Shown: in pieces, positions 1 through 7,466 of the stretch
Position numbering within the stretch: the stretch's first letter is position 1
Layout of the letters: every line of letters begins with the position of its first letter
DNA from: Pelagophyceae sp. CCMP2097
Taxonomy: Eukaryota; Sar; Pelagophyceae
Length of the DNA stretch: 10,085 nucleotides
NCBI GenBank assembly: GCA_026770575.1
Contig: MU657167.1
Coordinates: forward strand, 580,202 to 590,286
Direction of reading: 5' to 3'
Notes under the pieces: generated by a model
What the model was told of the DNA's origin: nothing
Database searches by the model: none
What the model saw: the letters and a program-made list of their open reading frames with translations, nothing else
Translations under genes and position numbers: made by a program

Positions 1-2
1 AG

Positions 3-3000
3 AAGTGCGACCATAGCGGCTGCCCGTGGGTCGGCTCGAGCGTCCTGGGCCTCGACCTCGGCGCGGAATCGCCGACGCGACATGCGCTCGTGCGCGCCAT
101 GTGAGGCCGCCTGCGCCGCTCTCGTGCGGCCGCGCCCGGCCGGATCTCCCAAAGTCGATTGAGGGACGTGAACGGTGGACGGCACCCGCCTTGCGCGTAC
201 GGCGTCCACTCGTATCGGTGCGTAGGCGCGCGCTCGGTCCGATGGCGCTGCGCGTGGGAGGTTCGCTCCAGGACCTCGTCTAGGACCGCGTCGGTTGGGG
301 GAAGGCCCTGATTTGGGGAACGCGGACCGTGGCAGTCGTCATGTCGTGTGCGCCAGAGGCCGGATGCACGCCTGGGGAGCCACCGGTTTTGGCTGCCGTA
401 CGCGGGAGCCGTGTGATGCGAGCGAGTGCATTCCACCATCTTGGACACTGCCTTTTTAGGTCTCGTACGACGTCCCCGGCGCCACCCGGTCCGGCACCGA
501 GTTCAGCGAGTGCAATGCCGACTTCCTCCTCAACGAACCGGACCGCGTCGGCTTCCGCGGCGCCTGCCTCCGCGCGGCGGCCTACGACCAAATCGACAGC
601 ATGGTGCGCGCTCGAATGATACCTGCACCTCACGTCGCGCGGGCGGGACTGGGCATGGCTGGGCGCGCCGGCCGTCTTCGCGGCGCGGAGCGCTGACGGC
701 CCGCTTCGATGGGCGCTGCGCAGGCGCGCGAGGCCGGCGCGCCGATGATTTTTGGCATCTCCGCTCTCCACGGCCGCGAGTTCCCGCGTCCGCCATCGAC
801 GGTCAGGGAAGGAACAGGACCGTCACAGCGACGGAGTCGCGCGCGGCATCAGAGGGGGCGGTGACGACCCGTCGTCGCGGCCGTCGTACGCGGAAGACGA
901 GAGATTCTGGAGCGATTGCCGTCCGACGTGTCCACGCTAGGCGAGCGGAATCCAGCCGTCAAGGACGCCGGCTGTGAGAAGTGCACGGCGACGCCCTGCG
1001 AGCCGTGCTGGACGGGCCGCTGGAACCCTGTCGCCGGTGAGCAGCGCCGCGTGGGCGCGGTCGTGGGCTGGGGCGCGCCTGTTGCGCGCAGGGCTGAAAT
1101 ATCCGCAGTCCATTTGGGTTGACGGGCGCATGGGCTGGGTTAGACGCGCCGCTTACAGGTGGGGCGCGCGCTTTGCTGGACCACATTTACCGCCGGGCGC
1201 AGTCGAACGAGTCTGCGCTCGCCGCGTTCTCGCTCGGCAACGAGCGCTGCGCCGCGTCGGCCATGCCGGCCGGAGAGGCGCCGCGGCGGTGAAAACGGGG
1301 GCTTTGAGCGACCAGGATGCCGGTTCGACACGGGAATCGCCGTGGCGTCTTGGGGAAGACAGTCGTCGGGGAAGACAGTCGTCGACAGGGGAATCGTCGA
1401 AGCAATCCACAAAAGTCATCCACGAAGACCGCGCATCCCGGGGCGTGCCGTCGCGCCGCCATAACTTCACGCCGCCACCCCAGGCTCTGCGGCATCGGCG
1501 GCATCGCCGCACACCTCCCGCCGGAGCAGGTCGGCGACGACTTTGCACGATTCTCGGGCGTGGTGGACCAAGTCTGGGGCAACCAGAGGTCAAAGACCCT
1601 CGTCATGCCGCCGGCCATCGGCCTCAGCCGGCCGCTCATCGTGAGTTGCCTTATGCTGCGCTGCCCCTATTTTGACGTATAAGTCAGGTCGGGCCAGACT
1701 GCCAGCTGCCGCTGGATAGTGTTCAAGGTTGGTACAGTCGCTTCTTCCCAAACGGCGGCGCCGCTTTGGACGCCTTCTCATACCACCTCTACTGGCTCGG
1801 CTCCAGCGCGACGTGGGGCCGCGTCAAGCGGTGCGTCAAACGCCCCGGACAAAGGCGCGGGCCGGACACGGCGCGGGCCTGAACGTTTCGATAGGAAAAT
1901 GCTGGACCGCGACTTTTCGGCGTCGTTCAAGGACGACGAGTTATCGCGCGGCGACCTCTGGCCGCTGAGCCGCGCGTTCTTCTCGACGATTAACGAGTAC
2001 GACTATATCGCCAAAGTCGGCGCGCCGCAGGCCCAGGTGACCGCCTTCTCGACGAGGCCGTGGAAACGAGGGGTCTCCGACGCGATTCGCTTTGTAGATC
2101 TGGGTCAGCGAGGCGGGCGGCGCCTACGGCTCGGGCGCGCCGAACATCACGGACCGTTTTCTCTCTGCGTTCTGGTACCTCGACGAACTCGGTGCGCTCC
2201 CCCGTGCCTCGCCGGAGGCTCGATGAAAACGCAGAAGAAGAAAAAAAGAAGAAAAAAAGGCGAAATGGCTAAGACGTCGACGTCGCTCCACTGCCGCCAG
2301 ACGCTCGTCGGCGGTGCGTCGGGCATCAGCACACGTCAGGCGGCCGCGGCCCGACGTCCGAGTAGGCCGCTACGGTTTGCTGCAATGGAACGACGGCGTG
2401 CTCGTGCCGAACCCCGACTACTTCGCAACGCGGCTCTGGAACGAGCTCATGGGCGAGCGCGCGCTCAAGGTGCGCCGGGGGCAGCAACCCCTCGTATAGG
2501 ACGGGCCCCACTTGCGCGCGCGCGCAGGCGGTGCTCGTGAACCTCGCGGCGCCGGGCAGCGCACCAGCGGCAAATTCTGCGCCGGCGCTTGACGAGCAGC
2601 GCGCGGGCGACGTGCGCGCGTACGCGCACTGCCGCCGGGCCGGCGCCGGCGCCGCGGGCGATGTCGTCGTCCTGGTGATCAATTCGTCGTCGCGGCGCGC
2701 ACGCAAGCTGAAGCTGCGACAGGCCGGCGTGTCGGCGCTGGCGCGCTTGCCGCGCGTCGAGTTCCACGTGCAGCCGCCCGCGGACGCTTCCGGCAACCCG
2801 GACGTCGGCGGCTTCGCCGCGCTGCTGAACGGCGTTCCCCTCGACGACGTCGAAGCGCCGCTCGTCGGCCTCCGCGCGAACGGCGACAGCGACGTCGTCG
2901 TCGCGCCGCTGTCGTACGCCTTTATAGCCTTTGAGGGTGCCAACTGGCCCGCGTGCCTCGAACCAGAGGCGGAAACGTCCTCGAATACGTACCGCTTCCC

Positions 3001-3214
3001 GCCGCGCGCCGCCGGCGCGCGCCCGCGCCGCCCAAGGCCGCCGCCCCCGGCCGCCGCCGCGCCCGCGCCCGCAAAGGCCCCAAAGCTCGCAAAGGCCCCG
3101 CCGCCGCCGCCGCCGAGCCCCAAGCGCGGCCAGAAGCGCCAGGAGAAACCGCGGGACCGCGTCAAGGAGCGCGTGCGGTCGCGGCGCAGGATCACAAAGG
3201 CTCCTAACAGATAG
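3..3214 (+). CDS. Heparanase-like glycoside hydrolase family 79 (beta-glucuronidase-like), 5'-partial, ~14 exons
   Basis: Seen: ordered fragments in three frames match plant/animal heparanase-like proteins: KC....CPW, then ALRVGGSLQDL+VSYDV, CLRAAAYDQI, MIFGISALHGR, WTGRWNP, ALLDHIY, FSLGNE (acid/base Glu), DDFARF, RPLI+VGPD, LDAFSYHLYWLGS, IWVSEAGGAY (nucleophile Glu at 2110-2112), FWYLDELG, CRQTLVGG, YGLLQWNDG, VPNPDYF and VRAYAHC. Exons that keep frame: 3-100, 226-277, 460-603, 724-~801, ~964-1036, 1159-1243 or -1288, 1484-1588, 1628-1640, 1688-1830, 1895-2036, 2098-2191, 2260-2313, 2366-2469, 2528-3214 (stop TAG). The ~801/~964 boundaries and the donor after LGNE are uncertain. Known: GH79 enzymes hydrolyse glucuronides of glycans by a retaining mechanism with two Glu. 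Inferred: a secreted or vacuolar enzyme acting on uronic-acid polysaccharides; the signal peptide would lie upstream of the window. Odd: a ~70-residue Pro/Ala/Arg/Lys-rich C-terminal tail. Confidence 0.85.
1352..1383 (+). repeat. 16-nt tandem duplication within a heparanase-like gene intron
   Basis: GGGGAAGACAGTCGTC is present at 1352-1367 and again at 1368-1383, with a decayed third copy following. It lies in the longest intron of the heparanase-like gene (ending 1483). Confidence 0.9.
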
Positions 3215-3249
3215 CCATCCTCTCCGCGTTTGGCACCTCGGAGTGGTTC

Positions 3250-3910
3250 TTAGACCGGGGAGCACTGGAATCCAAGTTCCTGGGCCACGGCGGGCAGCTT
3301 GTCTTCCTTGTCGTGGACGAGCTTTGCGAGGACGAAGCAGTCGGGCGGCTCGATTCTCTTGTAGTAGTTTTCGATCTTGCCGACGACGCCAAAGCCCGCC
3401 TTAGCGTAAAAGTCCAGGGCGCCTTGGTTGGAAGTCTGGACGTGGAGGTAGACCATGGCGATGTCTTTTCGCTTGGCCGCGTTTTCGAGGAGGTAATCCA
3501 AAAGGAAGCGGCCGACGCCGCGGTCGCGGTACGCGACGAGCACGCCAATGGTCATGATGTAAAGCTTGCTCCGCGCCGGGTCCGCCGTCGGCTCGATGCG
3601 TCCTACCGCGAAACGGTGCACAGCGGGCCGCATTGGGTTTGCCTCACCGCAGATGGCTCCTATGGCAAAGCCGCCAAAGTACGCAAACTGCGTGAACGCC
3701 GTCTGCAGAGTCGGGATCTCCGTGTAAAACTTGTCCGCGTACCTATCCAAGGCATCCAACAAATGCATGCCCCGCGGCGGCGCACCGGACGGGGAACGTG
3801 GCCTCGTTGAGCTTGCGCAGCTGGCCGATGTTGTTGATGTGGATGTCTCCAAGGGTCACCTTCAGCGCCGCCACCTTGCCCACCTCCTCCGACGCCTCCG
3901 CGGGAGCCAT
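3250..3910 (-). CDS. NAA50: N-alpha-acetyltransferase 50 (NAA50, GNAT family)
   Basis: Two exons on the minus strand: 3910-3786 and 3742-3250, joined across a 43-nt GT-AG intron (3785-3743), give 205 aa. The junction rebuilds FPVRYADKFY, matching the FPVxYxDKFY substrate-binding segment of NAA50. Other signatures: VTLGDI..NNIGQLRKLN near residues 18-36, LYIMTIG (Tyr103), the acetyl-CoA loop RDRGVG (114-119), VYLHVQTSN (His142), ALDFYAKAGF and NYYKRIEP (167-174). In the family the Tyr and His of LYIM and YLHV are catalytic. Known role: acetylates N-terminal Met of nascent proteins, usually attached to the NatA complex at the ribosome. Start: ATG at 3910-3908, with an in-frame TAA 15 nt upstream. 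Odd: the segment between AICGE and KLYIM (about residues 75-101) is roughly 15 residues longer than in animal NAA50. Its stop lies 35 nt from that of the convergent heparanase-like gene, so their 3' UTRs probably overlap. Confidence 0.93.
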
Positions 3911-4199
3911 GGCCGCGCTAGGCCGTTAGATCCGCCGGCGTCCTCCACGCGAGCTGCGGGCTTGGACGCGGGCAGCAAACGATCGCTTACAAAATCGCTA
4001 AAATAATTGCTAAGTTTTAACCTTTTGAAAGCCAATTATATAAATTGTTGAAAGCAATTATTGAAATCAATTGATTTAAAAAGCGGAAGCGTTGGACATC
4101 GACGACGAGCCCGCGGAGGCGCGCGGGAGGCTCTTGGAGAGGGTCATTCGGTCGACGCCCCGCGGCTTCACTGAGCTCATTTGAGCAGGGCGCGTCGTT
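3911..4199. promoter_or_regulatory. Divergent intergenic region with AT-rich island (about 3983-4082)
   Basis: This region separates the divergently read NAA50 (minus) and coiled-coil (plus) genes and probably holds both promoters. An island of about 100 nt is strikingly AT-rich inside otherwise GC-rich DNA. It contains TATATAAA at 4037-4044, about 156 nt before the plus-strand ATG and about 127 nt before the NAA50 ATG. Three imperfect copies of one motif follow each other: TTGAAAGCCAATTAT (4025-4039), TTGAAAGCAATTAT (4048-4061) and TTGAAATCAATTGAT (4061-4075). The promoter role is inferred from position and composition only. Confidence 0.4.
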
Positions 4200-6029
4200 A
4201 TGGGGAAGAAGGGCGGGGAGGCGTCGCCCGAGGAGCCCGGCCCGCTGCGGGCGGCCGAGGAGGCGACGCTGCTGGGGCTGTCGCGCGACGCGGCGTCGGG
4301 CGGCCTGGCCAAGGCGAATGCGCTCCTCGACGACGCCGAGGTGTTTGCGGCGGGCGTGGCGCGCGAGAACCGCGAGCTGGACGCGGCGCTCGGGGAGGCC
4401 CGAGAGGAGATGCAAGATTTGTACTTCTTCCTGCAACAAAAGCTGGACAACAACTACGACCACATCGTCGGCCTCGAGCGAAGAGTCGTGCTCCACCGCG
4501 TCGAGCTGGAGATTGACGAGAAGCGCTTTTGCCAGCGCCGCGACGCCGCCGCGCGCGACCACGTTTTGCTCATGCATTCGCTCCGAGACCAAGAGGCCGC
4601 CGCGCTCGAGGCCCTCACCCAGGCCCAGGCCGCGCACTCGACAGAGCCGGGCGCCGCCGGCGACGGCCGCGCGGCCGCCGCGGCCAAGGACGCCGCGGCC
4701 AAGGACGCCGCGGCGCACGACGACACGTTCGCGTCCCCGGGCGCGTCGCCCTCGAGCGCGCAGCCGCGGCGGCGCCTAGAGATGCCGGTGGCGTCTCCCT
4801 CGGGCGCGGAGCCGTGGCGGCGTCTCGAGACGCCTATGTCGTCGCCCTCGAGCGCGCAGCCGCGGTGGCGCCTCGAGACGCCTGCGTCGCCCTCGGGTTC
4901 GCAGCCGTGGCGGCGCCTCGAGACGCCTGTGTCGTCGCCCTCGGGCGCGCAGCCGTGGCGGCGCCTCGAGACGCCCACGTCGCCGGGCGGCGCCTCGGCC
5001 GACGACTTCTTCCAGCGGCCGCTTTCCGGCGAGGTCGTGGACGACGTCGAGACGTACGAATACGGCCGCGGCGATGCGGCCGAGCGCTCCGCGGCGGCGC
5101 GCGCCAAGGCCGACCTCGAGGCGGCGTGCGCCGACGCCGAGGCCGACCTCGAGCTCCGCGTCGCCTCGTCGGGCCGCGACCGCGTGCGGCACACGGCGCG
5201 CCTCAAGCAGGAGCTGCGCCAGCGCGCCGACGCCGAGGCAGCGCTGACGCGCGACTGCGGCCAGTCGGGCACGCTGCTGCAGCTCGTGGCGGCGTCGCAC
5301 GAGGCCGCCGGCGACGCGCTCGCCACGTCGGCGCGCCGCGCGAACGCCATCGTCGCAGACCACGTCAAGCTCGTCGCGACGCTGGCCCACCTCGAGCGCG
5401 ACCTCGCGCTCTCAAAGGAGACGTGTTGCATCGTCCTCGAACGCGCCAGCAAGGCCGCGCCCCAGCGGCAGGCCAGCGCAAAAACGCTCGACGACCGACA
5501 ACGGCGGCCGCCGCTCCCGCCGTCGCCGTCGACGACAAAGGCGCCCCTGCAGCCACCTCTGAAGGCCGTGCGGTGGCGCGCGGTCGACGAGATGCGCGGC
5601 GACGAGGTGCGCGTGGGCCCGGCGCGGCAGACGGCGGCGTCGCTGCAGCGGTCGGCGCGGCGCGTGCGCGGCGAGTCGGGCGCTCTGGCGGTCCGCGTCG
5701 AGGAGCTCGAGGCGGCGGGCCACCGCATGGCGCTGACACTGGACTGCGCCGCCGCGGTCCTCGCCAAGGCGCTCGACGACGCGCGTCACGACCGGGGCGA
5801 CGCCGACGCGGCGCGCCTCGCGGGCGACGCAGGCCGCGACGACGCCGCCTACCTGGTCCAGCGCCACGCGCGCCTCGGCGAGTGGCCCGCGCGCCTCGCC
5901 GAGGCGGACGCCGACGACGTGCCGGATTTCGTGCACCGCCTCGCGCGGTCCGCGCACGCCCTCCGCGTCGACGTGCGGCAAATCGTCGGCCAAAACGCCG
6001 CGCACCGACGCGCCAAAGTCGTACACTGA
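4200..6029 (+). CDS. Coiled-coil protein with internal Pro/Ser/Trp repeat array (609 aa), function unknown
   Basis: One uninterrupted frame of 609 aa with coding-type GC-rich third positions. ATG 4200 follows an in-frame TGA at 4182-4184. Visible parts: a basic start (MGKKGG); a predicted alpha-helical coiled coil at about residues 16-140 (AKANALLDDAEV, ENRELDAALGEAREEMQDLYFFLQ, NYDHIVGLERRV); an Ala-rich AAKDA duplication at about 161-172; five tandem 15-16 aa repeats at about 182-260; a second helical region rich in Ala/Glu/Arg at about 285-410; a disordered Pro-rich linker around 430-460; and a third helical region to the C-terminus. No catalytic motif, signal peptide or membrane segment is visible. 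The N-terminal layout (lysine-rich start, KANALL, long coil) faintly recalls ciliary/basal-body coiled-coil proteins of the BBOF1/DUF4515 type, but that similarity is weak and I do not assign it. No neighbour suggests a role. Confidence 0.8.
   Translation: MGKKGGEASPEEPGPLRAAEEATLLGLSRDAASGGLAKANALLDDAEVFAAGVARENRELDAALGEAREEMQDLYFFLQQKLDNNYDHIVGLERRVVLHRVELEIDEKRFCQRRDAAARDHVLLMHSLRDQEAAALEALTQAQAAHSTEPGAAGDGRAAAAAKDAAAKDAAAHDDTFASPGASPSSAQPRRRLEMPVASPSGAEPWRRLETPMSSPSSAQPRWRLETPASPSGSQPWRRLETPVSSPSGAQPWRRLETPTSPGGASADDFFQRPLSGEVVDDVETYEYGRGDAAERSAAARAKADLEAACADAEADLELRVASSGRDRVRHTARLKQELRQRADAEAALTRDCGQSGTLLQLVAASHEAAGDALATSARRANAIVADHVKLVATLAHLERDLALSKETCCIVLERASKAAPQRQASAKTLDDRQRRPPLPPSPSTTKAPLQPPLKAVRWRAVDEMRGDEVRVGPARQTAASLQRSARRVRGESGALAVRVEELEAAGHRMALTLDCAAAVLAKALDDARHDRGDADAARLAGDAGRDDAAYLVQRHARLGEWPARLAEADADDVPDFVHRLARSAHALRVDVRQIVGQNAAHRRAKVVH
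4683..4712 (+). repeat. Exact 15-nt tandem duplication encoding AKDAA twice
   Basis: GCCAAGGACGCCGCG occurs twice back to back (4683-4697 and 4698-4712) in the coiled-coil gene, adding AKDAA in frame just before the 16-aa repeat array. Confidence 0.95.
4743..4979 (+). repeat. Coding minisatellite: five 48/45-nt units
   Basis: Five direct repeats inside the coiled-coil gene: 4743-4790, 4791-4838, 4839-4886, 4887-4931 (45 nt, one codon short) and 4932-4979. Each encodes a variant of SSPSGAQPWRRLETPV; first-unit differences include RRR for WRR and LEMP for LETP. All lengths are multiples of three, so the frame holds. Each unit carries SP and most carry TP, possible sites for proline-directed kinases (inference). 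Confidence 0.95.
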
Positions 6030-6421
6030 CCCTTTGAAACACCGGCAAGCTCGTCGAGACTCTCGGCGGTCCCCGTCGCCGCGACAGAGGCGACGGGCAC
6101 GGCTTGACCCGTGGCCGACGACTTGGATGGGTTCCCTGGGGTTTCCTTTCTCGTCGCTCTCGAGCACGCATCTCAAACGATGGCCGAGACAACGACGACG
6201 CAGTATGCAAGGAGCCTCGAGTCAGTCGCGTCCGTCGGCGCTGGGAACCCGCGCGAGCTACCTGCAAATGCGGTCACGTGTTTACGAAAGGTCGCAATTT
6301 CCAGTCGCCGACTTACATTCCTCGCCAACACGAGAGCTACCTTAAACTGCTTATCTTCGTCTGAAGGATAGGCCGGTACCTCACGACCCCCACAGCTCCC
6401 TTACACCGCTAATCAGTCAGC
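6030..6421. other. Intergenic: coiled-coil gene 3' UTR and P0 promoter/5' UTR
   Basis: No convincing gene. Reading frames that cross it lack family motifs. The first part holds a strong hairpin (6072-6097). A G-box/E-box-like TCACGTGT lies at 6274-6281, about 145 nt before the P0 ATG. The last 40 nt before the ATG are pyrimidine-rich (CCCACAGCTCCCTTACACC), as is common for 5' UTRs of ribosomal-protein mRNAs. Regulatory roles are inferred from position only. Confidence 0.5.
6072..6097 (+). other. 9-bp perfect hairpin 43 nt after the coiled-coil gene stop
   Basis: CCCGTCGCC (6072-6080) and GGCGACGGG (6089-6097) are exact inverted copies around an 8-nt loop, in the presumed 3' UTR. It could be an mRNA 3'-end or stability element, but no downstream U-run or known element type supports one reading. 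Confidence 0.45.
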
Positions 6422-7466
6422 ATGGGTCTCTCTCGCGAGCGCAAGCAGGAGTACTTTGAGCGCATGGATGGCCTCCTGGAAAACTACACCAAGTGCCTGA
6501 CGGTGTCGTGCGACAACGTCGGCTCCAAGCAGTTCCAGAAGATCCGTATCGCGCTCCGCGGCAAGGCCGTCGTGCTCATGGGCAAGAACACGATGATGCG
6601 CAAGGTCATCAACGGCTTCATCGAGAAGAACCCGGGGTGCGTCCCGCGCGCGCCGCAAGACGCCGGGGACGCGCGCTCACCGAGGGCCGAGCCGGGGCCG
6701 GCGTGCGCCGCACGAGTGGGCGGCGCGACTGGATGCCGCGACTCGAGTCGTTCCGCCCGCGCGCGGCGGTCTCGGGCCTTTGGGCCCGCGCGGCCGCGTC
6801 CGTCTATTACTAAGGTCCGAATGTGCCCCTGCCAGGTCGCCGCTCGAGTGCCTGCTGACGCGCTGCCGCGGCAACATTGGCTTCGTCTTCACGAACGGCG
6901 ACCTGAACGAGATCCGCGACGTGATGAAGATCAACCGCGTGCCGGCGCCCGCGCGCATCGGCGCCATCTCGCCGTGCGACGTCATCATCCCGCCCGGCGC
7001 GACGGACTGCGACCCTGGCCAGACCAATTTCTTCCAGACGCTGCAGATCGCGACGAAGATTGTCAAGGGCCGCATCGAGATCGTCTCGGCAGTGCACCTG
7101 CTCAAGCCCGGCGACAAGGTCGGCAACTCCGAGGCCGTGCTGCTGCAGAAGCTCAACATCGAGCCGTTCGAGTACGGTCTGATCATCAAGGAGATTTACG
7201 ACAACGGCTCGATGTTTGACGTCAAGGTCCTCGACCTCACGGACGACGACCTCGCCGCGCGCTTCGGCGCCGCGCTCGGCCAAGTCGCCGCGCTCTCGCT
7301 CGCCATCAACTACCCGACGCTCGCCTCGGTGCCGCACTCCATCGCCAACACGTTCAAGATGCTCGTGGCCATCGCCGTCGAGTGCGAGGGCTACTCGTTC
7401 GAGAAGGCCGAGCCGTTCAAGCTCTTCCTCTCCGACCCGGCGGCGTTCAAGGCCAAGTACAACTAG
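6422..7466 (+). CDS. RPLP0: 60S acidic ribosomal protein P0 (uL10), C-terminal tail absent
   Basis: Two exons, 6422-6636 and 6836-7466, give 281 aa. The exon junction reads NPG+SPLECLL where the family has NPALEKLL. Signatures: DNVGSKQFQKIR (31-42), LRGKAVVLMGKNTMMRK (45-61), RGNIGFVFTNGDL, VPAPARIGAISPCDV (the uL10 rRNA-binding part), FFQTLQIATKI, KPGDKVGNSEAVLL, NIEPFEYGL, DNGSMFD and YPTLASVPHSIANTFK. Known role: base of the ribosomal stalk; binds 28S rRNA with uL11 and carries P1/P2 dimers on its C-terminal helices. Odd: the protein stops at DPAAFKAKYN, where family members continue with an Ala-rich hinge and an acidic end finishing near MGFGLFD. I found no such sequence downstream to 8650. 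The 199-nt intron (GTGCGT...CAG) has a TACTAA branch-site match at 6808-6813. ATG 6422 begins the conserved N-terminus. Confidence 0.95.

Noticed and set aside
26..283. 85-aa plus-strand frame starting at 26
   Set aside because: Only its last 17 codons (227-277) are real coding sequence; the rest is the out-of-frame first exon and an intron.
2326..3195. 289-aa minus-strand open frame opposite the heparanase-like C-terminal exon
   Set aside because: Antisense shadow of GC-rich coding sequence; no family motifs, while the plus strand matches GH79.
4182..4184. TGA readthrough or selenocysteine joining the upstream frame to the coiled-coil protein
   Set aside because: No selenocysteine context or conserved motif, and ATG 4200 gives a sensible start.
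4454..5767. 437-aa minus-strand open frame opposite the coiled-coil gene
   Set aside because: Ser/Arg/Ala composition typical of antisense frames, and its repeats merely mirror the sense minisatellite.
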